Part shown: piece after piece, positions 24,339 to 33,472 of the stretch
How positions within the stretch are numbered: position 1 is the stretch's first letter
Layout of the letters: every line of letters begins with the position of its first letter
Source: Pasteurella sp030783905
Lineage (GTDB): Bacteria > Pseudomonadota > Gammaproteobacteria > Enterobacterales > Pasteurellaceae
NCBI GenBank assembly: GCA_051122655.1
Contig: CP182107.1
Location: 1,736,001-1,800,000 of the forward strand
Direction of reading: 5' to 3'
DNA length: 64,000 nt
Notes under the pieces: generated by a model
Seen by the model: the letters and a program-made list of their open reading frames with translations, nothing else
Told to the model about the DNA's origin: nothing
Database searches by the model: none
Made by a program: the position numbers and the translations under genes

Positions 24339-25784
24339 ATGTTTGGTCCATTTAAACCCGCACCGCATATTGCGGAGCTTCCTGCGGACAAAATCGATGC
24401 TCGCTATCGTTTTTTGCGTTGGCAAGTGTTTGCTGGCATCTTTTTTGGTTACGCGGCGTATTATTTCGTTCGTGCAAACTTCGATTTAGCACAAAAAGGC
24501 TTGATTGAAGCCGGTATGTATAACAAAGCTGAACTGGGGATTATCGGTACAGGGGCGGGATTAGCATACGGCTTATCAAAATTCTTTATGGCATCCATTT
24601 CCGATCGCTCAAACCCAAAAGTCTTTTTACCTTTCGGTTTACTCTTATCTGGTTTGTGTATGACGATGATGGGCTTAATGCCGTGGGCAACCTCTGGTAT
24701 TGCCGTCATGTTCATCATGATTTTCTTAAACGGCTGGTTCCAAGGTATGGGCTGGCCACCATGTGGTCGTACTATGGTGCATTGGTGGTCTAAATCTGAG
24801 CGTGGTTCGATCGTGTCAATTTGGAATACCGCACATAACTTAGGGGGAATGGTGCCGGGTGCAATGGTGTTACTTGCCAGTGCCGTTTACTTCAGTACAC
24901 ACGGCGTTGAAGCCACCGCAAAAGATGTTTGGCAACAAGCCCTTTACTATCCTGGTATTGCAGCGATGGTTGCAGCCATTCCAATTTATTTAGTGATGAA
25001 AGACACACCGCAATCTTGTGGTTTACCACCCATTGAAAAATGGCGTAATGATTACCCAGATGATTACAACGAAAAAACGTATGAGCATGATTTAAGTACC
25101 AAAGATATTTTCGTGACCTATGTATTAAAAAATCGTCTTCTTTGGTATATCGCGATTGCTAACGTATTCGTTTATTTGATCCGTTATGGTGTTTTAAAAT
25201 GGTCGCCAGTGTACCTTGGCGAAGTGAAACACTTCAACATTAAAGGAACCGCATGGGCATACACCATTTATGAATTAGCCGCCATTCCAGGCACCTTATT
25301 ATGTGGTTGGGTTTCGGATAAAGTGTTCAAAGGAAAACGTGGTTTAACTGGCTTTATTTTCATGATTTTAACGACGGCTGCCGTGGTAGCACTATGGTTA
25401 AACCCAGCAACACCTGAGCATGAGTTAGCTCAATATGCCGGTCATGCGTGGTATGAAAACCCATATCAATTAATGGACTTCATTCTCATGACAACCATTG
25501 GTTTCTTAATCTATGGTCCGGTCATGCTGATTGGTTTACATGCCCTTGAGCTTGCACCGAAAAAAGCGGCAGGGACCTCCGCAGGTTTCACGGGGTTATT
25601 TGGTTATTTAGGTGGTACCGTCTCTGCCTCCGCAGTGGTTGGTTGGGCAGCAGAATACTATGGTTGGGACGGTGGTTTCTACGTCATGATCGCAGGTGGG
25701 GTACTCGCTATTTTATTAATGTTTATCACTATGGTTGAAGAAAGTAAGCATAAAGCACGTCTTGAAGACCATTACGGTAAATAA
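24339..25784 (+). CDS. glpT: Glycerol-3-phosphate transporter
   Basis: Inner-membrane antiporter of the organophosphate:phosphate (OPA) group of the major facilitator superfamily, importing glycerol-3-phosphate in exchange for phosphate. Twelve helices are apparent; the family motifs KFFMASISDRSNPKVFLPFG, GMGWPPCGRTMVHWW and ELAAIPGTLLCGWVSDK are present. ATG at 24339 has GGAG 6-7 bases upstream; the open frame extends to a TTG at 24327 that is unlikely to be used. About 481 residues. A strong terminator separates it from glpQ. Confidence 0.95.
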   Translation: MFGPFKPAPHIAELPADKIDARYRFLRWQVFAGIFFGYAAYYFVRANFDLAQKGLIEAGMYNKAELGIIGTGAGLAYGLSKFFMASISDRSNPKVFLPFGLLLSGLCMTMMGLMPWATSGIAVMFIMIFLNGWFQGMGWPPCGRTMVHWWSKSERGSIVSIWNTAHNLGGMVPGAMVLLASAVYFSTHGVEATAKDVWQQALYYPGIAAMVAAIPIYLVMKDTPQSCGLPPIEKWRNDYPDDYNEKTYEHDLSTKDIFVTYVLKNRLLWYIAIANVFVYLIRYGVLKWSPVYLGEVKHFNIKGTAWAYTIYELAAIPGTLLCGWVSDKVFKGKRGLTGFIFMILTTAAVVALWLNPATPEHELAQYAGHAWYENPYQLMDFILMTTIGFLIYGPVMLIGLHALELAPKKAAGTSAGFTGLFGYLGGTVSASAVVGWAAEYYGWDGGFYVMIAGGVLAILLMFITMVEESKHKARLEDHYGK

Positions 25785-25794
25785 GAACGGTGAC

Positions 25795-25823
25795 AAAAGG
25801 AAGAAGACCATTCTTCCTTTTTT
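25795..25823 (+). terminator. Terminator after glpT
   Basis: AAAAGGAAGAA and TTCTTCCTTTT form an 11-bp stem over GACCA, then a T-run. It begins 10 bases after the glpT stop. Confidence 0.85.
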
Positions 25824-25930
25824 GTTTGTCATCAAATTGCAATGAAATGTTTTTACACTTCACCCTGTTTCACACCGTAGTATGGTGGCTGAAACAAGGT
25901 GTCTATCCACTCATTCAAGAGGATGCTTCT

Positions 25931-27007
25931 ATGAAACTGAAACCCCTTATGGCAATATTAGCCCTATCCACCTTAACGGCCTGTTCAAGTTCAAGCATGA
26001 TGAAAAATGATGATAAATTAATTATTGCCCACCGTGGTGCAAGTGGTTACTTGCCCGAACATACTTTAGAATCAAAAGCGCTCGCCTTTGGTCAACAGGC
26101 AGATTATTTAGAACAAGATCTCGCGATGACCAAAGATAACCATCTGATTGTGATTCACGATCACTTTTTAGATGGTTTAACCGACGTAGCAAAAAAATTC
26201 CCGAAACGCGCCAGAAAAGATGGACGCTATTATGTCGCGGATTTCACTTTAAAAGAAATCCAACGCTTAGAAATGACAGAAAACTTCAAAGTTGAAAATG
26301 GTAAACAGGTACAGGTCTATCCAAACCGTTTCCCACTTTGGCAATCCCATTTCCGTATTCATACCTTTGAAGAAGAAATCGAGTTTATTCAAGGATTAGA
26401 AAAATCCACGGGTAAAAAAATTGGTATTTACCCTGAAATCAAAGCGCCTTGGCTCCACCACCAAGAAGGCAAAGATATTGCACTTGCGACCTTAAAAGTG
26501 TTGAAAAAATATGGTTATGACAAGAAAGACTCACGCGTTTATTTACAAACCTTCGACTTTAATGAGCTAAAACGGATAAAAACAGAACTGTTACCAAAAA
26601 TGGACATGGATATCAAGCTCGTTCAGTTAGTCGCTTACACCGATTGGCATGAGACCGAAGAGAAAAACGCGCAAGGCAAATGGGTCAACTATGATTATGA
26701 CTGGATGTTCAAACCGGGAGCGATGGCGGAAGTCGCCAAATATGCTGATGGCGTTGGACCAGGTTGGTATATGCTGATCGATAAAGAAAAATCGAAAGTG
26801 GGCAATATCGTTTATACCCCATTAGTGAAAGAACTCGCTAACTACAATATGGAGCTACACCCTTATACTGTGCGCAAAGATGCGTTACCGGAGTTCTTCA
26901 CTGATGTGAATCAAATGTATGATGCCCTGTTAAATAAAGCCGGAGCAACAGGCGTCTTTACGGATTTCCCCGATACGGGTGTCGCGTTCTTAAAAAGTAC
27001 AAAATAA
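25931..27007 (+). CDS. glpQ: Glycerophosphodiester phosphodiesterase lipoprotein (protein D / GlpQ)
   Basis: Hydrolyses glycerophosphodiesters to glycerol-3-phosphate and an alcohol, supplying GlpT. The start at 25931 gives a lipoprotein signal ending LTAC, like H. influenzae protein D (Hpd); the frame is open further upstream but that would bury the signal. Catalytic motifs: AHRGASGYLPEHTLES, LEQDLAMTKDNHLIVIHDH, and PEIKAPWLH. 358 residues, near Hpd's 364. Being a lipoprotein it may be surface exposed, as protein D is; in H. influenzae it helps acquire host choline for lipopolysaccharide. Confidence 0.94.
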   Translation: MKLKPLMAILALSTLTACSSSSMMKNDDKLIIAHRGASGYLPEHTLESKALAFGQQADYLEQDLAMTKDNHLIVIHDHFLDGLTDVAKKFPKRARKDGRYYVADFTLKEIQRLEMTENFKVENGKQVQVYPNRFPLWQSHFRIHTFEEEIEFIQGLEKSTGKKIGIYPEIKAPWLHHQEGKDIALATLKVLKKYGYDKKDSRVYLQTFDFNELKRIKTELLPKMDMDIKLVQLVAYTDWHETEEKNAQGKWVNYDYDWMFKPGAMAEVAKYADGVGPGWYMLIDKEKSKVGNIVYTPLVKELANYNMELHPYTVRKDALPEFFTDVNQMYDALLNKAGATGVFTDFPDTGVAFLKSTK

Positions 27008-27044
27008 TCCAAGGATAGGTTGTCTTAATTAAACAAGGAGGTAA

Positions 27045-27095
27045 AAGAGCGGTCAATTTTCACAATGTTGTGTATTGTCGGAAATGACCGCTCTT
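27045..27095 (+). terminator. Hairpin after glpQ built from a variant uptake motif
   Basis: AAGAGCGGTCA (27045-27055) pairs with TGACCGCTCTT (27085-27095); an inner ACAAT/ATTGT stem sits in the loop. The motif AGAGCGGTC differs from the uptake core by a T-to-A change. There is no long T-run, only TTATC. Confidence 0.6.
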
Positions 27096-27179
27096 ATCAT
27101 GATCAAACATTAATCAATTTAATACATTCCATTCAAATTCGCATTTATTTTTACTTTAAATCCTGTTAGGAGTATCGAC

Positions 27180-27968
27180 ATGGATAAATCATTAAAAGCC
27201 GCCTGCATTGGCGAGTTCTTAGGTACCGCATTACTTATCTTTTTTGGTGTAGGTTGTGTCGCGGCATTAAAAGTCGCCGGTGCCAATTTTGGACAGTGGG
27301 AAATCAGTATCATGTGGGGGTTAGGCGTTGCACTGGCGGTTTACGCTTCCGCGGGACTTTCTGGCGCACATCTTAATCCCGCCGTGACCATCGCTTTATG
27401 GCAATTTGCCTGCTTTGATGGCAAAAAAGTACTGCCTTATATTGTGGCACAAATTGCAGGCGCATTTTGTTCTGCAGCCTTAGTTTATTTTTTATATCAC
27501 AATCTCTTCATTGATGTGGAGATCACCCATCAATTGGTACGTGGTACCCCAGAGAGTCTGTCTCTTGCGAGTACCTTTTCTACCTACCCTCATCCCAGTA
27601 TCAGTGTATTCCAAGCCTTTATGGTCGAATTTGTGATCACAGCTGTCCTCATGGCATTAATTCTTGCCCTCACGGATGATGGCAATGGCTTACCAAGAGG
27701 ACCCCTTGCGCCTTTATTGATCGGCTTTTTAATTGCGGTGATTGGTGGGGCGATGGGACCATTAACAGGTTTTGCGATGAATCCCGCACGCGATTTTGGA
27801 CCTAAAGTCTTTGCTTCACTTGCGGGCTGGGGCGAAATTGCACTCACTGGAGGTAGAGAGATTCCTTATATTTTTGTACCGATTATCGCCCCTATCCTCG
27901 GTGGATTATTTGGTGGCTGGATTTATACCAAATTCGTCGGCAAAAACTTACCTTGTAACTGCCAATAA
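27180..27968 (+). CDS. glpF: Glycerol uptake facilitator (aquaglyceroporin)
   Basis: Inner-membrane glycerol channel. Both half-helix motifs are intact: HLNPAVT near residue 63 and MNPARDFGPK near residue 202, with six hydrophobic segments and EFLGTALLIFFGVG at the start. The aspartate in NPARD is a marker of glycerol-conducting rather than water-only channels. 262 residues. glpK follows after 27 bases, so they form one operon. RBS TAGGAG is clear. Confidence 0.95.
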   Translation: MDKSLKAACIGEFLGTALLIFFGVGCVAALKVAGANFGQWEISIMWGLGVALAVYASAGLSGAHLNPAVTIALWQFACFDGKKVLPYIVAQIAGAFCSAALVYFLYHNLFIDVEITHQLVRGTPESLSLASTFSTYPHPSISVFQAFMVEFVITAVLMALILALTDDGNGLPRGPLAPLLIGFLIAVIGGAMGPLTGFAMNPARDFGPKVFASLAGWGEIALTGGREIPYIFVPIIAPILGGLFGGWIYTKFVGKNLPCNCQ

Positions 27969-27995
27969 TTCACGTTCATTTAAACAGAGGAAAAT

Positions 27996-29507
27996 ATGAT
28001 GACTGATAAAAAATATATCATCGCCTTAGATCAAGGTACCACCAGTTCAAGAGCCGTTCTCCTTGATCACGATGCCAATATTGTTGAAATTGCCCAACGT
28101 GAATTCACGCAAATTTATCCGCAGGCAGGGTGGGTAGAGCATAACCCAATGGAAATTTGGGCAACACAAAGTTCCACCTTAAATGAAGTAGTTGCCAAAG
28201 CCGGCATCACCGCAGACCAAATTGCCGCAATCGGCATTACCAATCAACGCGAAACGACCATTGTGTGGGAAAAAGAAACTGGAAAACCAGTTTATAACGC
28301 GATTGTATGGCAATGTCGCCGGACGACTGATATTACCGATAAACTGAAAGCAGACGGGCATGAGGACTATATCCGTCAAACTACCGGCTTAGTCGTGGAT
28401 CCTTATTTTTCTGGCACCAAAATCAAATGGATTTTGGATAATGTAGAAGGTGCACGTGAACAAGCCGAACGGGGTGAATTATTGTTTGGTACGGTGGATA
28501 CTTGGTTAGTGTGGAAATTAACCCAAGGGCGTGCTCATGTTACCGATTATACCAATGCATCTCGTACCATGCTATTTAACATTCATACCCTTCAGTGGGA
28601 TGATAGCATGCTAGCCATTTTAGGTATTCCGCGTTCGATGTTGCCTGAGGTGCGTAATTCTTCCGAAATATATGGTCAAACCAATATTGGTGGCAAAGGC
28701 GGTGTACGTATTCCTGTGGCAGGGATAGCGGGCGATCAACAAGCTGCCTTATATGGCCATCTGTGTGTGAATCCAGGGCAAGCCAAAAATACCTATGGCA
28801 CGGGCTGCTTCATGTTAATGCACACTGGCGATAAAGCAGTGCAATCACAAAATGGTTTGTTAACCACCGTTGCCTGTAATGCCAAAGGTGAACCTGCCTA
28901 TGCTTTAGAGGGTTCCATCTTTATGGGCGGTGCATCCATTCAATGGTTACGCGACGAACTCAAGATCGTGCATGACAGCTATGACTCAGAATATTTTGCC
29001 ACTCGAGTACCAGATTGTAATGGGGTCTATGTGGTACCTGCCTTTACGGGATTAGGCGCACCATACTGGGATCCTTATGCAAGAGGGGCAATTTTCGGAC
29101 TTTCACGTGGGGCGAACCGTAACCACATTGTCCGTGCGACCTTGGAGTCCATTGCTTACCAAACTCGCGATGTATTAGAGGCCATGCAATCTGATTCGGG
29201 TCAAAAATTGCAAGCTTTGCGAGTGGACGGCGGGGCAACGGAAAATAATTTCTTAATGCAATTCCAAGCAGACATTCTAGCCACGCAAGTAGAAAGACCG
29301 AAAGTGAAAGAAGTGACGGCCTTAGGTGCCGCCTATCTTGCAGGTCTTGCGACGGGATTCTGGCAAAGTTTAGACGAGTTACGCAATAAAGCCTGTGTCG
29401 AGAAAACCTTTGTTCCCGATGGCGATGAAGCCAAACGCACCCGTCGTTACAAAGGCTGGAAAAAAGCAGTCAAACGTGCGCTTGAATGGGAAAAAGAGGA
29501 AGAGTAG
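27996..29507 (+). CDS. glpK: Glycerol kinase
   Basis: Phosphorylates glycerol entering through GlpF to glycerol-3-phosphate, the inducer of the regulon. FGGY-family motifs: IALDQGTTSSRAVLLD at the N-terminus, GVRIPVAGIAGDQQAALYG, AFTGLGAPYWDPYARG and VDGGATENNFLMQFQADIL. 503 residues (E. coli 502). Start 27996 or the next ATG (27999) are both possible; GAGG lies just upstream. Ends at a terminator 18 bases beyond the stop. Confidence 0.96.
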   Translation: MMTDKKYIIALDQGTTSSRAVLLDHDANIVEIAQREFTQIYPQAGWVEHNPMEIWATQSSTLNEVVAKAGITADQIAAIGITNQRETTIVWEKETGKPVYNAIVWQCRRTTDITDKLKADGHEDYIRQTTGLVVDPYFSGTKIKWILDNVEGAREQAERGELLFGTVDTWLVWKLTQGRAHVTDYTNASRTMLFNIHTLQWDDSMLAILGIPRSMLPEVRNSSEIYGQTNIGGKGGVRIPVAGIAGDQQAALYGHLCVNPGQAKNTYGTGCFMLMHTGDKAVQSQNGLLTTVACNAKGEPAYALEGSIFMGGASIQWLRDELKIVHDSYDSEYFATRVPDCNGVYVVPAFTGLGAPYWDPYARGAIFGLSRGANRNHIVRATLESIAYQTRDVLEAMQSDSGQKLQALRVDGGATENNFLMQFQADILATQVERPKVKEVTALGAAYLAGLATGFWQSLDELRNKACVEKTFVPDGDEAKRTRRYKGWKKAVKRALEWEKEEE

Positions 29508-29525
29508 TACGGGTTACTAGCTAAA

Positions 29526-29566
29526 GAGAGCGGTCGAAATTTTGCCAATTTTGACCGCTCTTTTTG
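29526..29566 (+). terminator. Terminator after glpK
   Basis: AGAGCGGTC (29526-29534) pairs with GACCGCTCT (29553-29561) and TTTTT follows. Same variant motif as the hairpin after glpQ. It also separates glpK from the converging yqfB. Confidence 0.8.
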
Positions 29567-29574
29567 TATCAAGA

Positions 29575-29892
29575 TCATTCATCCACTAATTCAAACGCAA
29601 TCACCCAAAAGTTATCCTCTTGTGGATAAATTTCCTTAATCACCTGACGAAGCTCAGGGAGCGTCATATTTTCCTGTTGCGCATGTTGTTCGGATAACTG
29701 GTCGAAATGAATCGGGGTCACCGATAACACTTTAATGTTGGCAAAAAAGCGATCGCTTTCATTGGTGTAAACCGCCAACATTTGATTTGGCTGAAAAGAC
29801 GACTCTGATTTATCACGAATGGTGATAGTTTTACGCCCCGCCAAAATATCTTGTTCAAAGCGGGTAAAGAAGGTGATTTTGTTTAAATTCAT
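29575..29892 (-). CDS. yqfB: N4-acetylcytidine amidohydrolase (YqfB, ASCH domain)
   Basis: Small ASCH-domain enzyme that hydrolyses N4-acetylcytidine to cytidine. 105 residues. The E. coli active-site residues Lys21, Thr24 and Glu74 align at exactly the same numbers here (GRKTITIRD and AQQENMT). Its stop lies beside the glpK terminator and its start is 11 bases after tex (minus strand), suggesting it is co-transcribed with tex. Confidence 0.9.
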   Translation of the reverse strand: MNLNKITFFTRFEQDILAGRKTITIRDKSESSFQPNQMLAVYTNESDRFFANIKVLSVTPIHFDQLSEQHAQQENMTLPELRQVIKEIYPQEDNFWVIAFELVDE

Positions 29893-29902
29893 ACATCCCC
29901 CC

Positions 29903-32221
29903 TTATTTCTTCCAATTCTTCAACGCATCGGCAAAGGCGTTGCCCATGGTGCTGTGGTTAGATGAACGATCACGCCCTTTGGTGGAAGGGTTGCTACGTG
30001 ATTTAGCCGATAAAGTGCGGTCATTTTTAGACAGATTTTTATCTACGGGCTTTTCCTCTAACCGCATGGTCAGTGCAATACGTTTGCGAGGCACGTCCAC
30101 TTCTAACACTTTCACTTTCACAATGTCGCCCGTTTTCACCACTTGGTGAGGATCTTCCACAAATTTATCCGACAAAGAAGAAATATGCACTAAGCCATCT
30201 TGATGCACGCCGATATCTACAAAGGCACCGAAGTTGGTCACATTGGTCACGGTACCTTCTAAGATCATGCCTGCTTTCAGGTCGTTGATGTCTTCCACGC
30301 CGTCCATAAAAGTGGCGGTTTTAAATTCACCTCGTGGGTCACGCCCCGGTTTTTCCAATTCTTTGAAAATATCCTGCACCGTTGGCAAGCCAAATTGTGC
30401 ATCAATAAATTTTTTCGCATCGAGCTGACGAACGGCACTGGCGTTACCCATCAAATCGTGGATTGATTGCTCGGTGGCTTGCAGAATTTTTTCTACCACA
30501 GGATAGGCTTCTGGGTGCACGCCTGAGGCATCGAGTGGATTTTTCCCTTCTGCAATACGCATAAAGCCTGCACATTGTTCGAACGCTTTTGGTCCTAAAC
30601 GGGGTACTTTTTTCAGTTGCTCACGACTGTCAAAACGCCCGTTTTCATCACGATAGGCAACAATATTTTGTGCTAGCGTTTTGGTCATGCCTGCCACACG
30701 TGCCAATAATGGGGCAGAGGCGGTGTTTAAATCCACGCCCACGGCATTCACACAGTCTTCCACCACCGCATCTAATTTACGGGCTAATTGGCTTTGATTG
30801 ACATCGTGCTGATATTGCCCTACGCCAATGGCTTTCGGTTCGATTTTCACCAACTCAGCAAGGGGATCTTGCAAGCGACGAGCAATGGATACCGCCCCAC
30901 GCAAGGACACATCGAGCTCAGGAAATTCGGCTGCGGCTAATTCTGAAGCAGAATACACGGAGGCGCCCGCCTCGCTCACCACCACGGTTTGCGGTTTATT
31001 GCCTTCAATAGCTTTGATCACCTCTTTGGCAAAACGTTCTGTTTCACGAGAGGCGGTGCCGTTACCGATCGCAATCAGTTCCACTTGATGTGCTTTAATC
31101 AAACGGTAAATCGTTGCCATGGCATTATCCATTTGTCCAGTATGTGGATAAATTGTGTCGGTAGCAAGTAATTTCCCCGTGTTATCCACAACCGCGACTT
31201 TCACACCTGTACGCAAGCCCGGGTCTAAGCCCATGGTATTTTTCGCTCCCGCCGGTGCTGCCATTAACAATGCGGTTAGATTGCGAGCAAACACATCAAT
31301 GGCTTCGTCTTCCGCTTTTTCTCGTAAACTTGCCATTAATTCGGTTTCGAGATGTAAAGCGACTTTAATTTTCCACGTCCACGCAATCACTTGTTCACGC
31401 CATTTATCGGCAGGTTGCCCGGTGAAACGCACGCCTAAATGTGCACGGATAATTTCTTCACAATAACTTTGACGCACGCCTTCTTCTTGTTCGGGATCGG
31501 CATTTAAACCTAATTGCAGAATGCCTTCGTTACGCCCACGAAACATGGCAAGGGCACGGTGTGATGGCACATTTTTCAGTAATTCTTGGTGATCAAAATA
31601 ATCTTGGAATTTTGCCCCTTCTGCTTCTTTGCCCTCCAGAACTTTAGAAAAAATGACCGCACTTTGTTGTAAATAAGCACGCACTTTTGCGAGTAAGACA
31701 GCATCTTCGGCGAAACGCTCCATTAAAATGTATTTTGCTCCGTCTAAGGCGGCTTTGCTGTCCGCCACGCCTTTTTCGGCATTGATAAAGGAAAGTGCGC
31801 TAGTGTCGGGATCCTGTTCAGGCTGGTTCCAAAGCAAATCCGCTAATGGCTCCAGCCCTGCTTCAATGGCGATTTGTCCTTTAGTGCGGCGTTTGGGTTT
31901 GTAAGGCAGATATAAATCTTCGAGTTCAGTTTTGCTTTGTACTTGCTGAATTTGGCGGCAAAGCTCGTCAGTTAATTTGCCTTGTTCTTCAATGGATTTC
32001 AAAATCGTTTGGCGACGATCTTCTAATTCACGTAAATAAATTAAACGGGTTTCAAAATGGCGTAGTTGGGTATCATCTAAGCCACCCGTCACTTCTTTAC
32101 GATAACGGGCAATAAACGGAATGGTGTTGCCGTCATCGACTAATTGGATGGCAGCGAGAATTTGTTGTGGTTGAACGGTGAGTTCCGTGGCAATAATGTG
32201 GCTAATTTGTTGGTTAAGCAT
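29903..32221 (-). CDS. tex: Transcription accessory protein Tex (YhgF)
   Basis: Multi-domain nucleic-acid-binding protein. In order: N-terminal helical Tex region, YqgF/RNase-H-like domain with MGLDPGLRTGVKVAVVD, helix-hairpin-helix units (VGVDLNTASAPLLARVAGM) and a C-terminal S1 domain (EGTVTNVTNFGAFVDIGV). The tail after the S1 domain is basic and low-complexity. 772 residues, typical. Tex associates with stalled or slow RNA polymerase in other bacteria and aids virulence-gene expression in several; here this is family knowledge only. Two uptake sequences lie in the gene (30013, 31656). Confidence 0.95.
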   Translation of the reverse strand: MLNQQISHIIATELTVQPQQILAAIQLVDDGNTIPFIARYRKEVTGGLDDTQLRHFETRLIYLRELEDRRQTILKSIEEQGKLTDELCRQIQQVQSKTELEDLYLPYKPKRRTKGQIAIEAGLEPLADLLWNQPEQDPDTSALSFINAEKGVADSKAALDGAKYILMERFAEDAVLLAKVRAYLQQSAVIFSKVLEGKEAEGAKFQDYFDHQELLKNVPSHRALAMFRGRNEGILQLGLNADPEQEEGVRQSYCEEIIRAHLGVRFTGQPADKWREQVIAWTWKIKVALHLETELMASLREKAEDEAIDVFARNLTALLMAAPAGAKNTMGLDPGLRTGVKVAVVDNTGKLLATDTIYPHTGQMDNAMATIYRLIKAHQVELIAIGNGTASRETERFAKEVIKAIEGNKPQTVVVSEAGASVYSASELAAAEFPELDVSLRGAVSIARRLQDPLAELVKIEPKAIGVGQYQHDVNQSQLARKLDAVVEDCVNAVGVDLNTASAPLLARVAGMTKTLAQNIVAYRDENGRFDSREQLKKVPRLGPKAFEQCAGFMRIAEGKNPLDASGVHPEAYPVVEKILQATEQSIHDLMGNASAVRQLDAKKFIDAQFGLPTVQDIFKELEKPGRDPRGEFKTATFMDGVEDINDLKAGMILEGTVTNVTNFGAFVDIGVHQDGLVHISSLSDKFVEDPHQVVKTGDIVKVKVLEVDVPRKRIALTMRLEEKPVDKNLSKNDRTLSAKSRSNPSTKGRDRSSNHSTMGNAFADALKNWKK

Positions 32222-32249
32222 AATGTAATACTCAGAAAATAAAAGTCAG

Positions 32250-32274
32250 AAAAGCGAGCGGATGCCCGCTTTTA
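32250..32274 (-). terminator. Hairpin after the 180-aa secreted protein gene
   Basis: On the minus strand AAAAGCGGGC...GCTCGCTTTT forms an imperfect stem ending in TTTTC, just past the stop at 32282. Confidence 0.55.
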
Positions 32275-32281
32275 TCCTAGG

Positions 32282-32824
32282 TTATTGTGTGACCTGACAA
32301 GCAATCGCTTTTGCCTGATTATCGGTGACCGCACCCATTTGATGGTTAGTTTTGTTGACCAAATACAGTGCGCCATTTAAGCAAAATAAATGTTGTTCGC
32401 CCACCATACCGACCCAAGCAGGATTACTGCTATCTAAGGCTTTAAAAGTGGCAACACCATTATTATTGGGTTGTGGATTCAGTGTTTGTAACGGTTGCTC
32501 TGTTGCCGTTTGCGCTTGTGCTTCAGTTGGTGATAAGACTTCACTTAATAAGTAACCGGCGGCTGCGCCAGTAGCAAAACTGGCTAAACGATGATTAGGG
32601 TTGACTGTGGTATTCGTCGCCACGCGTTGTCCATTTTGTTGGCTAAATGTGGCATCAGGTTGCTGAGTTGGTTGTTGTGTTTGCGTTTGTTTAGGCGGGG
32701 TAGCTAGTTTTGTTGCCACTGCGCGAGAAGCCCCACTCGAACGCACACCACGACCGCCTTTTGCTTCACTGATTGCGGTGACAGATAAGGTTAAAATTGC
32801 CATTAAAGCAATGCACTTTTTCAT
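32282..32824 (-). CDS. Uncharacterised exported protein (180 aa)
   Basis: No function recognised. The N-terminus MKKCIALMAILTLSVTAISEAKG is a signal peptide. A cysteine at residue 4 lies before the hydrophobic core, so no lipobox is apparent. A Gln/Thr/Pro-rich low-complexity region follows (about residues 40-60). Next is a hydrophobic segment SFATGAAAGYLLSEVL that could be a membrane anchor, and a second Pro/Gln-rich linker. The C-terminal domain has two cysteines (HLFCLNGALY and AIACQVTQ) that could form a disulphide. It lies between tex and greB, transcribed on the minus strand as its own unit. Confidence 0.75.
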   Translation of the reverse strand: MKKCIALMAILTLSVTAISEAKGGRGVRSSGASRAVATKLATPPKQTQTQQPTQQPDATFSQQNGQRVATNTTVNPNHRLASFATGAAAGYLLSEVLSPTEAQAQTATEQPLQTLNPQPNNNGVATFKALDSSNPAWVGMVGEQHLFCLNGALYLVNKTNHQMGAVTDNQAKAIACQVTQ

Positions 32825-32963
32825 TCAGATTCCTTGTTAAATCGTTACTTATCATAAAAGGGTCATTATACAGAAAAGCGGAAAATAAAAAATAGTCAGC
32901 CCGCTTACCCTCAAAGCACACAATGCGGTAGAATAACCCTATCTTTTTAGATGGGTGAACAGT

Positions 32964-33440
32964 ATGGCAAAATCGAATTACATCACACGTTCTGGCTGGA
33001 ATGCCTTAGATCAAGAACTCAAATTCTTATGGAAAGATGAACGTCCGAAAGTGACCCAAGCGGTATCTGATGCGGCCGCCTTAGGCGATCGCAGTGAAAA
33101 TGCGGAATATATTTATGGTAAACGCCGTTTACGCGAAATCGACCGTCGTGTGCGTTTTTTAACTAAACGTTTAGAAGTCCTGCAAATTGTGGATTATCAC
33201 CCTAAACAAGAAGGCAAAGTCTTTTTTGGTGCTTGGGTGGCGTTAGAAAATGAAGCAGGGGAAGAAAAACACTATCGCATTGTCGGTTGTGATGAATTTG
33301 ATCCCGCCAAAAACTGGATCTCGATTGATTCACCAGTGGCGCGCGCCTTAATTGGTAAATCCATTGATGATGAGATTAAAGTCGAGACGCCTTCAGGTTT
33401 AGTGGTGCTTTACATCAACCGAATTTGGTACGAAAAATAA
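32964..33440 (+). CDS. greB: Transcription elongation factor GreB
   Basis: Binds the RNA polymerase secondary channel and stimulates cleavage of backtracked transcripts. The N-terminal coiled coil contains AALGDRSENAEYIYGKRRLREIDRRVRFL, with the acidic tip residues, and the C-terminal FKBP-like domain has QEGKVFFGAWVALEN. The GreB-specific longer body distinguishes it from GreA. The chosen ATG at 32964 (MAKSNYITRSG) fits homologues; an upstream GTG at 32955 is less likely. 158 residues. Confidence 0.94.
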   Translation: MAKSNYITRSGWNALDQELKFLWKDERPKVTQAVSDAAALGDRSENAEYIYGKRRLREIDRRVRFLTKRLEVLQIVDYHPKQEGKVFFGAWVALENEAGEEKHYRIVGCDEFDPAKNWISIDSPVARALIGKSIDDEIKVETPSGLVVLYINRIWYEK

Positions 33441-33466
33441 AAGAGGCAGAAATCTACCTCTTTTTC
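33438..33466. terminator. Terminator between greB and the esterase gene
   Basis: AAAAGAGG pairs with CCTCTTTT over a 10-base loop with a T-run. It is shared by convergent genes. Confidence 0.75.
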
Positions 33467-33472
33467 ACTTAT

